Origin: Yponomeuta sedellus
Lineage: Eukaryota > Arthropoda > Insecta > Lepidoptera > Yponomeutidae
NCBI GenBank assembly: GCA_934045075.1
Contig: OW203732.1
Span: forward strand, 12,192,201-12,256,200
DNA: 64,000 nucleotides
Reading direction: 5' to 3'
Part shown: in pieces, positions 1-10,072 of the stretch
Layout of the letters: each line of letters starts with the position of its first letter
Position numbering within the stretch: the first letter of the stretch is position 1
Notes under the pieces: generated by a model
What the model saw: only the letters and a program-made list of their open reading frames with translations
Told to the model about the DNA's origin: nothing
Databases searched by the model: none
Position numbers and translations under genes: made by a program

Positions 1-1209
1 AGTGAATTTATTAAACTTGCCCAAACGGTCTGAAAACACAGCAGCAAAAGTGGATTGTAATTGAACAATAAGATCGTCTGCCTTTTCGCAATAATTTACC
101 GGCATCATTTCAAGTTTAAAAATCGATATAAAATCTCGACCTAACAGGGGCGGACCACCGTTGCGTATGACATATACATTCAGAACACTAGTGTGGCCTA
201 AGTAAGACAAGTCTAACCGTGCAATACCTACACAGTTGATGCTGTCCCCTGTGTATGAGAGCAACCGCTTGCATGGTAACGATAATGGCACATGTTTAAA
301 AATCTGCTGGTAGGTTTTTTCTGAAATCGCCGTGACAGCAGACCCACTATCGACCTGAAAATCTATTGGCACGCCCTGGACCAACACCCGTTCAGTCATT
401 GGCTCCCCCCTCACCGAGCGAATATTAAACAACGACAACTCACCGTCATCATCGCCATTCTCATGAAGTACCCCCTCACTTTCTATGAAATTAATTTTGG
501 TACACATGCGACGTAAATGCCCTTTTTCATTGCATTTCTTACACTTGTATTTTGCATAACGACATTTCGTAGTTTCGTGGTTTTTTAACCCACACACTTG
601 ACATTGCACTTGGTATACACTAGCACTTTTTGAACTTTTTGCGATTTTGAAAAGCTGATTGTCCTGCGCCCGGCCCTGTTGTCCCGACGCGGCAGCTGTC
701 ATCGCCCGCGCGCTTCTCATGCTGTCCGCAAGTTCAACCGCCTTTGCCAATGTTAAGTCTGCGAGATCTTGTGCAAACAATTTGTCCCGTTCAGGACCTG
801 GTAACATGCCCATCAGGAACTGGTCACGAAGCGCCTCTTCTATATTGAGAAAACGACAGTTCGCCGTTAGTCCACGCAGTCTCGCTGCCCATTGTGTGTG
901 AGTCTCTTCCAAGCTCTGTGTCGCGGCGTAAAAGTTGTATCTCCCACCGAATCCCTTTGTCTTCGGAGTGAAATGTTCATCCAAGAGTATGATAATAACA
1001 TCATACGGTACGGTTTGAATATCTTTTGGCAAAGCCAAATCCGCCGCCAACTTGAAGGTGCAATCACTGAGTGCACTTAATAACACCGCTCTTTTTTTCA
1101 CTTCGGCCTCCACATCGTTTGCGATAAACCATTGAGTTATTCGGCCTTTGAAAGTTTGCCAACACTGTGAATTATGGTCAAAACTGCTTAGGATTCCGAG
1201 TTGAGCCAT
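1..1209 (-). CDS. Ty3/gypsy (mag-like) retrotransposon gag-protease, partial (continues past left edge)
   Basis: An uninterrupted minus-strand frame runs from an ATG at 1209 off the left edge (403 codons seen). The N-terminal two thirds is gag-like. Near 530-606 are two CCHC-type zinc knuckles (CxxCGLKNHETTKC, then CKKCNEKGHLRRMC), which bind RNA in packaging. At about 335-360 the frame reads VDSGSAVTAI, the DSG active site of a retropepsin. At about 140-160 it reads LLGRDFI, the usual second protease landmark. The frame then enters the linker before reverse transcriptase, which would lie outside the window. Gag and protease share one frame without a visible shift. No stop or frameshift was found, so this copy could be young. 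RT and integrase cannot be judged. Confidence 0.88.
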   Translation of the reverse strand, partial: MAQLGILSSFDHNSQCWQTFKGRITQWFIANDVEAEVKKRAVLLSALSDCTFKLAADLALPKDIQTVPYDVIIILLDEHFTPKTKGFGGRYNFYAATQSLEETHTQWAARLRGLTANCRFLNIEEALRDQFLMGMLPGPERDKLFAQDLADLTLAKAVELADSMRSARAMTAAASGQQGRAQDNQLFKIAKSSKSASVYQVQCQVCGLKNHETTKCRYAKYKCKKCNEKGHLRRMCTKINFIESEGVLHENGDDDGELSLFNIRSVRGEPMTERVLVQGVPIDFQVDSGSAVTAISEKTYQQIFKHVPLSLPCKRLLSYTGDSINCVGIARLDLSYLGHTSVLNVYVIRNGGPPLLGRDFISIFKLEMMPVNYCEKADDLIVQLQSTFAAVFSDRLGKFNKFT

Positions 1210-1227
1210 GATTTTTCGCTAACGCGG

Positions 1228-1244
1228 GTAGATCCTCGTCGCCA
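1228..1244 (-). promoter_or_regulatory. Candidate tRNA primer-binding site of the gypsy element
   Basis: On the minus strand, one base after the LTR end, comes TGGCGACGAGGATC. This is a TGG-starting stretch in the position and style of a tRNA 3'-end complement. Which tRNA it matches was not determined. Confidence 0.5.
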
Positions 1245-1245
1245 C

Positions 1246-1371
1246 TGTTATATCCGAATGGGGCGTGTAAGTGAAACGGCAGGTATCGGCACACTGATTA
1301 TTTATTGGTCCGCAAGCAAGACCGGTGGCACAGCCACCTACCTATCTATAGCTAGATATACATATATAACA
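1246..1371 (-). repeat. Short 5' LTR of the gypsy element (126 bp)
   Basis: On the plus strand this stretch starts TGTTATAT and ends ATATAACA, a perfect 8-bp terminal inverted repeat in TG...CA form. It ends exactly beside the primer-binding site and gag start. LTRs of about 80-130 bp are typical of the mag lineage of insect gypsy elements (established knowledge). The second LTR would lie outside the window. The outer end abuts the TATTA array, so a target duplication cannot be read. Confidence 0.6.
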
Positions 1372-1620
1372 ATTATATTATATTATATTATATTATATTA
1401 TATTATATTATATTATATTATATTATATTATATTATATTATATTATATTATATTATATTATATTATATTATATTATATTATATTATATTATATTATATTA
1501 TATTATATTATATTATATTATATTATATTATATTATATTATATTATATTATATTATATTATATTATATTATATTATATTATATTATATTATATTATATTA
1601 TATTATATTTAATTATATTA
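1372..1620. repeat. Pentanucleotide microsatellite (TATTA)n
   Basis: About 48 almost perfect copies of TATTA lie in a row (1372-1609), then one break and a last short piece. The open frame that runs through it (1201-1686, Y/I/L repeats) is an artefact of the repeat, not a gene. Confidence 0.97.
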
Positions 1621-1963
1621 CAGGCCGCCGTTTGTACTCTTAGGTTAAGAAATATCTGTGTAATTTCCATTTTTTTGTACAACTAGCTGACCCAGCGAAC
1701 TTCGTACCGCCTAACAGTCGATTCTTTAATTTTTTAATTTTCTCTCCGTATAATTAGCGATATCGGTTCAGCTGCTCTCGAGATTTGCGCTTATCAACAC
1801 ATTCAGCGATTCATTTTTATATTATAGATAAAGTGTTCTCTATCTATATGTGCAGTGTTAACCATTGTAGTTACGTCGGGTTAAATCTCAGATTAATATT
1901 TATTTTATGTATTTATAGACAATTATTATCCAATGTTTCGTTAGTAACAATAAATGATGATAT
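1621..1963. other. Repeat-rich spacer with LINE-type tail fragment
   Basis: At 1682-1720 is a stretch starting aactagctgacccagcgaac, which I recognise as a common insect dispersed-repeat edge. At 1822-1850 is a 'gataaagtgttctctatcta' tail like others in the window. No gene is supported. Confidence 0.4.
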
Positions 1964-2310
1964 GATATCATTCCTTTGTATGTCCCTACTGCTGGGGCAC
2001 GGGTCTCTTCCTGCATTGCAGGAACGTTAGCCCGTATTCCACCACGGAGGCCAAGTCCGGGTTAGTGGAGGAGTGTAAGACAGTGGCGCGCCTTACTGTC
2101 AGAAGTTATCAAGTCGCCCATAAAGTCGCTGACATGACTTAACGACTGTTATTACACGACAGCCGGCACTCACGGCTTAAAGTGCTTGGAAAAAATACCA
2201 CCAGCGGTAGTCACTGGATGGTCACTCATCAAACACCTGACAGCGCCTGTTGTTGCTTAACTCAAGTGATTGATTCTAATCACTTGTTTCATGATTTAGT
2301 GCGCATAGTA
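1964..2310 (-). mobile_element. SINE-5S copy, minus orientation, diverged
   Basis: Reads, in reverse, the same order as the full copy at 27179-27510: gatatc end, 'ccccagcagtgggga'-type segment, 'ccaacccggacttgg' segment, then the 5S-like head (gttaagcaacaacaggcg) at about 2240-2275. The head carries small deletions in the ggatgg..gacc promoter part. Confidence 0.7.
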
Positions 2311-2956
2311 TGCGGGTTGATCACTAATCTAAATAAAGTAGGTACCTAGTTAAAAGGAAGTAGTTGCACCAAATACCATAGTAAGGTCAATCATATTTGT
2401 TCCATTCTCACTTCCGCGCCGCCACTGTTTGTGGTCACCGACTGTACTATTTTTTTAGCACCATATTTTATTCGCAGGCTGCTGTGAATCTTTTGAAGTC
2501 ACGAATTTTACGAAGAAAGTTTTTTAATTAAATTTAAATATTCACACTTTGCCATTGTTGCTACCAATGTCTCGGCAAAACAGAAGAACAGAAGAAAAAG
2601 AAAGCTTTACACTGCCTCTCTACATTATCAATTTCGAAACGGACATTTTCTACGAATACTTTAGGAAATGGAACGAAGTGATGTTAAGGGTTTACGATTA
2701 AATTATTAACCACAAGAAACAGATGTCCTGATCCGAAACTAGGATATCCTGTGTTATAGTGATCAATAAATACACACAGCCTGAGGCTATTTGTACATAT
2801 CTAGTATAGTCAAGTCTGTAGCGAGAATCGAACGACCAATATTACTCTAGCACATTACCGCTACACTAACGCAGCAGTCGAATAGAATATGAACAATAAA
2901 ACTTTTCAAAATCATAGAAAATATGGAAATTTAACCAAACTTGTAAATAAAAATTG
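2311..2956. other. Intergenic; tRNA-like SINE head at about 2812-2885 (-)
   Basis: On the minus strand, 2812-2885 reads gttagtgtagcggtaatgtg followed by a B-box-like ggtcgttcgattctcgc. This is the layout of a tRNA-derived SINE promoter. Nothing else was recognised. Confidence 0.4.
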
Positions 2957-3190
2957 CGGATCTTACTGTCAAAGTTATCAAGCTGCCCATAAGGCCTCTG
3001 ACATGGCTTAACGTCTGCCATTACATGACAGCACCGACGGCTTAATGTGCCTTGCGAAGCACGGTAGCACTCGGAAAAATGCCACTAGCGGTAGTCACAG
3101 GACGGTCACCCATCCTGCACCTCACCGCGTCTGTTGTTGCTTAACTCAAGTGATTGATTCCAATCACGCGGTTCGACTAGGCCACGAGCG
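2957..3190 (-). mobile_element. SINE-5S copy, minus orientation, 3'-truncated
   Basis: Contains the complete 5S-like head in reverse (ggatgggtgaccgtcctg on the minus strand, about 3098-3115) and the middle part. It stops at the 'ttgataactttgacagtaag' segment, so it lacks the last ~120 bp of the full copy. Upstream of the head it shares gcctagtcgaac with the 27-kb copy, which fixes the likely 5' end. Confidence 0.75.
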
Positions 3191-3694
3191 CTTCCGCGAT
3201 TACCGAATAAAGCCCAATATTTTGTTTCGTACGTACCGATTGATTGATGCCCATTAGCAATTGATATCCATTCCCTAAGTGAGCAAATGGAAGATCTCTA
3301 TCAAGCCTGGCCTTTGTTTGCTTAACTAATGTACGGGGGACATCGAGATGCCCAGTACCGATACTTCGGTACATAAAGGGCTGACCCCACCTCGCCACTT
3401 TATTCCGAGTTAGCCGTTTTGTAGACTGTCGGCTTGGTAATAAACAGTTAGGTCATTTAGATTTGGTATTTAGAAAAAAACTTTAGCCTTTGCATCTACG
3501 TAATGAGATGATTTTTACAGCGTCCAGGCATCTTCACTCACACTAGATGGGTGAAGAGACCACTCGGGTGCTGCAGTGCCTGGGACATGGTTTTTAGATG
3601 ATGTAGCCTTGCCCAGCACCTATATCATCCTGACAGCTTACTCGGACTAGCCCACACGAAAGACTAGTCAATACATGCGGAGCCAACCAAGCCG
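3191..3694. other. Spacer, nothing recognised
   Basis: No exon, RT or transposase motif was seen. A segment at 3520-3690 directly precedes the SINE-A copy and could be a further SINE-A tail variant. Confidence 0.3.
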
Positions 3695-3890
3695 CGGGTT
3701 TCCTCACGATGTTTTCCTTCACCGTTAGCGTGTGGTAATACGACTACAAATTCGCAAATGTACGTAACTTTGAAATAAAACAAAGTCATTGGTCAAAAAC
3801 ATGCCCGCACTGGGTATCTAACCTGTATATCTCGCTTGCGAGTCCATTGTTCTACCCACTCAGCTACCACAGCCACAGATTAGATTAGAT
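3695..3890 (-). mobile_element. SINE-A copy, minus orientation
   Basis: On the plus strand it reads tcctcacgatgttttccttcacc, then caaagtcattgg, then a tRNA-like head. On the minus strand the head is gtggtagctgagtgggtaga with a degenerate B box. A short TTAGAT-type repeat (about 3877-3895) follows. Confidence 0.7.
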
Positions 3891-4488
3891 TAGATACCAC
3901 AGCTTTATTTTAAAGAAACTATCAGGCTAATATGTAATTTTGGGGCACTCAAAAATATTTATTATGTTTTTGAATGCAAATGACATTAATCGAGTGCAAA
4001 TGAAATTTATGTTAGTCCAATAACTTAGCTGAAAAACCACAGATAAATAAATTCACCAGAATTACATAAAAACAGAAAATCACTAAAAGAAATCTGCTCT
4101 GTTTTCTAATTGTGACGATAAAATGTCAACTTTATTTCAGTGTGGATAGCCCTTAACATAAAAATAAATACCTGATTACTTAGCTTAATACGAAAACGGG
4201 ATATCTAAATAATTACTTACAAACGGTATAAGAAACTCTTTTTCCTAGTAACGAGACATAAACTGGAATAAAAGAGATTACCAGTTATCTAGTAAAGCTA
4301 TCATAGAATGCTTATAATTTCTCGTGAATTGTCTACGTAGTAATATTTAATTTTATATTTCACTTGCAGAACGGTGGCTCTAACTAGGTAGGTATATATT
4401 TTTCGGTTTTAACTGGTACATAACTGGAATTTTGGGTGGATAGGTTTACTGTTTATCTAAGGTGAATACTAAAAATATTTTTTTTTCG
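3891..4488. other. Intergenic, nothing recognised
   Basis: AT-rich unique-looking sequence with no coding or repeat signal that I can support. Confidence 0.3.
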
Positions 4489-4573
4489 ACTTATGAAGCG
4501 AAGGCGATCTGTCAGGATCTTGGCAAGTGGCAGTCCCTGTCTCTGCCTACCCCTGTAGGATACAGGCACTATA
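4489..4573 (+). repeat. SINE-B/LINE-type tail fragment
   Basis: Shares gatctgtcaggatcttggc and ggcagtccctgtctctgcc with the tails at 15850 and 52800. No SINE-B head precedes it, so it could come from the SINE or from its LINE partner. Confidence 0.6.
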
Positions 4574-4975
4574 GTAGTGACTGTCCTATAGTGACAATAT
4601 TTCTTGGATTGTTTGAATTTATGAGGAGTTTGACTCAGAATTTTTTATAACCTTTTATAAATTAAATTAAACGCAGTATTTACATGGGTTTGATTAAAAA
4701 AAAAGTTATGAAAAAAGAAATCAAACATTTAGTTTTACTCCTATATTTATCGGAATCAAACTGGATGGATTATTCGAGTATGGATTTCCATGTGAGGAAA
4801 ATGAGAGTCGAAATCTAAGTCAAAAACTATTGGAAAACATAATGAGGAAAAACTAACATCTGTTTTGTCATAAATTTATCAATTAGGAAATACCGAAAAG
4901 TTTAGTTAAAGTGCTATACATTAAGAGGACTCCAATAACAATGGTATTGTGATATAATGTATTAATACAGTTTTT
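4574..4975. other. Intergenic, nothing recognised
   Basis: No feature supported in this AT-rich stretch. Confidence 0.3.
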
Positions 4976-5247
4976 GACAGATCGTCATCCCACTTAGTCG
5001 GAGGGCGTCCTACACTACGTTTGCCGAGTCGCGGTCTCCACTCAAGAACACGTTTACTTCAACGGTTGTCGGTTCTTCGCGAGATATGGCCAGCCCACTG
5101 CCACTTCAGCTTGCTGATTCTCAGAGCTATGTCGATAACTTTGAATCTCTGTCGGATGAATTCGATACAAATCCTATCCTTCAGAGAAACTCCGAGCATA
5201 GCTCTCTCCATAGCTCGCTGAGCGACTTTGAACTATTGGACCAACCC
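4976..5247 (-). pseudogene. RTE-type LINE reverse-transcriptase C-terminal fragment
   Basis: The minus strand reads, with stops and one frame drift, blocks typical of the region after the RT domain of RTE/endonuclease-RT LINEs: KLKWQWAGHISRRTDNR, then VLEWRPRLGKRSVGRPPTKW, then DDDL. The upstream part (MERAMLGVSLKDRI) is also family-like. An in-frame stop after TDNR and another near the start show that it is dead. It is the same family as the fragment at 28380-28616. Confidence 0.8.
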
Positions 5248-5284
5248 TTTCGTGATCTATTTTCGATCTATCTATCTATCTAAA

Positions 5285-5386
5285 CCAACTCGGAACCCAT
5301 GTGTTTGAAGTGTTAACATACCTCAGCGCTGCTACGTCCAAGGCCCAACTGTGCGGCTAAGTACGGATAGAAGTCTTGTTAGACTT
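5285..5386 (+). repeat. SINE-A type-i tail fragment
   Basis: Reads tgtttgaagtgttaacatac, ctcagcgctgctacgtcc and gcccaactgtgcggctaag, matching the last ~100 bp of the complete SINE at 49627-49889. The head is absent. Confidence 0.7.
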
Positions 5387-5522
5387 ATCTTCTTCAGGCT
5401 ATATTAGTCCACTGCTGGACATAGCCGTCCCCTAATGAGCGCCATAGCGCACGGTTGTACCATCATTGAGGGGTAATGCCCATAATCCCCACGCTGGGCA
5501 TGCGGGTTGGGGATCGCTAGAC
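5387..5522 (-). mobile_element. RTE tail copy, minus orientation
   Basis: The plus strand reads ggctatattagtccactgct. The reverse complement gives the LINE frame end ALWRSLG..GYVQQWTNIA-stop, so this is the 3' end of an RTE-type element, 5' truncated. Its other end (gcatgcgggttggggatcg) is shared with 24.7 and 24.9 kb. Confidence 0.75.
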
Positions 5523-5639
5523 TTATATAAGTAATTAATACTCACGTAGCCGATTGAATTTCCGTAAATATTTACATCATCCTGTCCCGTGCTGCACATA
5601 TTGTATCGCTCACGGCGAAGAGCGGCGATAGTAAGAACT

Positions 5640-6095
5640 GAGATTTCCGCACTTCCTCATGGTTGGGACATTGTACGTAGCAAACGCTGAGGTACGTTTA
5701 CCCTTCTCTGCACGACTACTATGCATGAGGATATAGAGTCTTTTTGTTGCAAGTAGATTTATATTTTTTCATAGACCTTTTCTAGTTGTTTGGCAACGTT
5801 TTGGTGAATATGTATGTCACTTAATTTTCTGATTCGAACGGATAAAAACGATGAAATTTTATAAAGAACATTTGGTCAAGCTTTTATTACTATTATAGCT
5901 ACGAGACGATCAAACCTTCAGACACTAGGCTTTCGTTACGATGTTTTCTTTCACGGTCAGCGAGTGGTATTGCTACTATAATTTCACAAATGTACATAAC
6001 TTTGAAAACAAAGTCATTGATACAAGCCGGGGTTCGAACCCACGACATCCCGATTGAGAAGTCGGCGTTTTACACCGCTCCGCTACCACTTAAAT
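5640..6095 (-). mobile_element. SINE-A (type i), minus orientation, split by a 212-bp insertion
   Basis: Tail (5640-5700) and body plus tRNA-like head (5913-6095) are in correct reverse order and orientation. They are separated by 5701-5912, which has no counterpart in the complete copy at 49627-49889. The head contains a good B box (gggttcgaaccc, about 6029-6040). The insert was not recognised. Confidence 0.7.
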
Positions 6096-7290
6096 TTAAG
6101 AAATCATGGTTGTATTCTATTTTTCGTTTGTGCAATAAAGTGTTCTCTATCTATCTATTCTGTTGACGTTCAAAGAGGGGGGGGGGGGGGGGGCAGAGGT
6201 AGACTTAGTTCATTAGAACGTTTTAAGAGGACCCATAATACTGACCGATGTATTCCCCCCGCTTCCCACTACCAGAGTCATATATAAAAACGCGATTCTT
6301 TAAACCTACATTCACACATATACATTTTATAATGGACTATCCCATTACACTAGACAATATAAATTGTATTTGAGGAATGTTTCACGGATTTGTGTCATAT
6401 AAATAAGACACGTAGGTTTTCAGTTAAACTGACATTCCAGAAAGCACCGGTTATTCGAGTTCGAGTCATCGAACCTACTTATTTGGTACAAAAAAGTACC
6501 TAGAGCTTTGCAAATTGAGTTTCACTAAATGGAAGAAATTCGAAGTGGCAATCTGTTCTCTATTCCATTTCACCTTTGTAATCCTGCAATTCAATGCTGC
6601 ATTTCTTTGTCTGACTGTATCCACAGTAACAAAGAGACCAGAGAAAGCGACACTTCCGGAAAGGAAAAGTTTATTACACGGGAAAATTGGATATGGTCCT
6701 AAGGGTGACGTCAAATTAGCATAAGTAAATTATTTGATGCTTTCGGGCTCCAACTCTATTGAGACTCAACTCTGTCAGACTCTTGTCCGATTTTGATGGG
6801 TTTAATCTTGATTTTTTTTTTGTTTTTTGTTACGAAGGCCACTACGTTCTTGCTATATTTTTACCGGAGGTTTTAGAGTTTTCTTGCTGTTATAGGCAGA
6901 AGCGCAGACAAGAAGTGCAGAAGAAGGCAGACAAATATTTTTTTCTTTTTGTGATGCATGCAGGACAATACGGCTTTTTTTTCTTAGCACAATGTGTGTT
7001 TAGTTTTAACTTATGTAAGTTTTAATTTCTGAACCGATAATAAATATATTTCATTTTCAAGTGGGCCGAGGTCTACTTCAATATAGATACAAAGGTAAAA
7101 ACTAGCTAAGAGAGCAAAAGGAAGCTCTGTAGTATAAAGTTTCCGACAGTCTTCTCTGATTCTCACCCAATATTGCGAAGGCTTTGTTGTAAAGTTAATT
7201 AATTGTCCTAGTTTAGAGTTTCTTGTAGGATCTTTGTCTGATATCGGATTCGGATTGAATCGGGAATGAACATTAGACTTCAATGTTATA
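6096..7290. other. Intergenic; poly-G run of 17 at 6177-6193
   Basis: A LINE-type 3' end (caataaagtgttctctatct, 6133-6163) is followed by an uninterrupted run of 17 G. No exon or transposase signal was seen in the rest. Confidence 0.4.
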
Positions 7291-7344
7291 ATACGTTACG
7301 TCACGTAAAGATACGTTACGTTACGTAAAGATACGTTACGTAAC
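7291..7344. repeat. Short tandem repeat, 20-bp unit x 2.7
   Basis: Unit atacgttacgtcacgtaaag (second copy with tt for tc) is repeated at 7291-7310 and 7311-7330, then a partial copy. The unit itself contains the palindrome acgt/cgtaacg pieces. Confidence 0.9.
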
Positions 7345-9862
7345 TTCACTTCCAGCTTACACCTATTACATTTAGTTATATATACTAGGTTTCAGTTATA
7401 TATAATACTAGGAGTATGTCTATGGTATAATCAATTTCCCTGACTTTAATAACCAATTACTTCTGAAGTCCATTTGAACTACTGAGGACGAAGTGAGCTA
7501 ATAGAGACCTACAATATTTTTGATAGCTATTACATTGTGCGGGACGTTGATAATATTAGTGTGTTGTAAAAAATAAATATGAACAAAACTCGAAGAATTA
7601 ACATAATAAATCGTGCTTTCAGAAATTGTTGACCGAGCAACAAAACAATCACAGAAAACTCTTATGCCGAGCCGAGTCATAAGTGCGTGAAATAGCAGAG
7701 ACAGTACTTGTTAGTGTATATGTCAGTGAACTCTTCTAAATAGACTTGAGAAATATTATATTAGTGCATGAAAGTGATATACCTACACGCATCAGCGTAA
7801 TAATAAAAAGCTGCCTACAAACATCCTACTGTAAGCCACAGGTTACAACTTTATAACTAATTCTACTGTTCGTGTGAATGTCAATGAGCTCCTAAACTGC
7901 TGGACAGATTTGAATGATTTTTTTGCATGCGTTTTGGTGGCGCCCTGGATGGTTGAGATTTGTTGGGACGGCTAGTTTTAGATAAATAAAACAAAAAGTA
8001 TATGTACTCGTAACATTTATTTTTCTAAAAAGAAAGAACATTTTAATGTTCTGTAATAGTGTTTCCAATCGATCTCTGTATATAAAAGAGGACAAAACGA
8101 AATCACAGATATCAGTTTCAGTCGGAGCAAATATGAATCATAGGTCATATTCGCGCCCACCCAATGGTACTTGGTTTTTGAAGTTTGAGTACTGCATTAC
8201 GTCGGAGCTAGCTCGCAGTAACTTATTGAGATGTTCACACAATGTAACGTCTATCAATCTAGCCAGCTCATAGCCAGATCACAGCGTTGCGCATAGGCTT
8301 CTTCTTATTCACGCTAACCCATCCGGTCCTTTTCTAGCCTCGTATTTTTTTTTCAGCCGCTCGCACATTTTCGTCGGCCTCCCGGATTGGTAACGTTTCC
8401 ACAAACCTGTTCTTGACCACAATTCATTGGCTACCTTACTGGCCGTTCTCAGAGCCAATGTAATGTATCTTCGGGTATAATATCTTCGTCAGCTTAATGA
8501 CGAGGCGTCGCAGGAACTCGGCGGAGCTTTTCAATGCGAGTCGGTTTTAATTAAAAACCGCACTGTAGAGTTTGAACTGAGGCCCCTGGCTACGGAACGG
8601 CTGGGTAAGTCTCTGTGGTGAGGTATTTCAATGTCAACATTGAGATTATTTATGGAAGAAATAGTAATAGAAACAGTATTTTACAGATTATTTTGACCCA
8701 AACTGCATAGAACAATTTGGCAATTGCTTTATAATTATGATTTATAAAAATGACGAAGGAAATAAATCGAAGTAACGTGTGCAATAGCCAGTAAAAAATG
8801 TCCTAAGCGAACATATGCCATCTAAATAGGGAGTATAAATATTAGTGACGGAGAAAGTAAAATATCCGAAGCAGGCGAGCAACTGGTTAACCTAAATCTG
8901 CCTCAATGTATTGTTTGAGTCAGTCACATACACAGAACACTGTGGTCGCATACGTTTAATTTATCTAAGGACAACAAGGCAAATGCCATGAAGCAAAACG
9001 TTTTTGGACTTATTTACTGGATAGCTGCGGATATCTATGGACAAATACGTAGTGCTATCAGATAGATTTGGCGCAAGTCAGCCTTATATTCACAAAATAC
9101 CCTCTTGAACCGCGAACTGGCCAACTCACAAAATCTCCTAGTTGCAAAATGTCGAACAAGAATGAGACAAAATCTTTGAACAAACTAGATTGGCGCTAAG
9201 CATATATTTTTCAATATCCGCCACGAAAGTTTTGTGTACTAGATGTCCTTTACAGTTGAATGAATGGATAGGACATTTCGCAAATACGACTTTTTGCGAC
9301 TAGGTCATTTTGCGCTTAAATTAAACCTTTAAGCCATCCCATCGTGCCAAAAAAGGTCCGTAATATTTCTTTCACATCATTATGTTCTATAATGATTCTG
9401 TCGAAAGCACAGCTTTCGTTCAAGATGTCCATAAAATACAGTAAAGCCGAATTTTATGAGCAGTTTGATGAGGGTGCCATTAATTGTCACTTTTATCCCC
9501 GTTGTCTGCGCTTTTATGGAATCCGTTAAAGTCGAAATATAGCGCGGAGACCTAAAAATGTCAGGAAAGGCGTTTATTGCCGTATCAATTATTGAATAGA
9601 ATCTTCCCTTGGTTTCGAATGACAGCATTTTGGTACGTACAGCACGGTTAACTAAAGAGAGTATTATAACTGTAGTAACTGTTTGTCTTTCACTCAAAAA
9701 TACTAACCTCTATGTTGTGTGAGCAAGGTACGAACAGTTTACTTTTTAAGCAATCGTCTTATATCGTGTTGCGTACGACTTTGCCTGCATAATGCCGTTT
9801 TCCCTTTTTCTTTTCTAAAAACCTTCCTCAGTGTCAAGGTCGTTAGAAAAGATATCTGCAAA
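7345..9862. other. Intergenic, no gene recognised
   Basis: At 7870-7985 a 'cctaaactgctggacagat' block resembles the start of a common insect dispersed repeat (compare 13.56 and 20.44 kb). A 105-codon minus-strand open frame at 9380-9697 has no motif I know, and no splice or polyadenylation context supports it as a gene. It is left uncalled. Confidence 0.3.
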
Positions 9863-10072
9863 TTTTCTGATTTCTAGGCTCTTTGTTTACGTAGGAGCAA
9901 ATGAGTTACTGTCTCTTATTCTTCTTCTTAAGTCGTCTCCTATCAGAGGTTAGCAACCAAGTCTTGCTTTTCTGATTTCTAGGCTCTTTGTTTACGTAGG
10001 AGCGAGTGAGTTACTGTCTCTTATTCTTCTTCTTGAGTCGTCTCCTATCGGAGGTTCGCAACCAAGTCTTGC
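9863..10072. repeat. Tandem duplication, 2 x 105 bp
   Basis: Both copies start ttttctgatttctaggctct and end ccaagtcttgc, at 9863-9967 and 9968-10072, with only a few substitutions. The second half (tcgtctcctatcggaggtt) resembles the 3' end of the LINE fragment at 40.4 kb in minus orientation. Confidence 0.9.

Noticed and set aside
1201..1686. 161-codon plus-strand open frame with long Y/I/L repeats
   Set aside because: It is a read-through of the TATTA microsatellite, antisense to the LTR, with no coding character elsewhere.
5021..5283. Two overlapping plus-strand frames
   Set aside because: Antisense to the decayed RTE reverse-transcriptase fragment.
9380..9697. 105-codon minus-strand open frame
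   Set aside because: Composition is reasonable, but there is no motif, no splice or polyadenylation context, and overlapping frames of similar length exist on the other strand.
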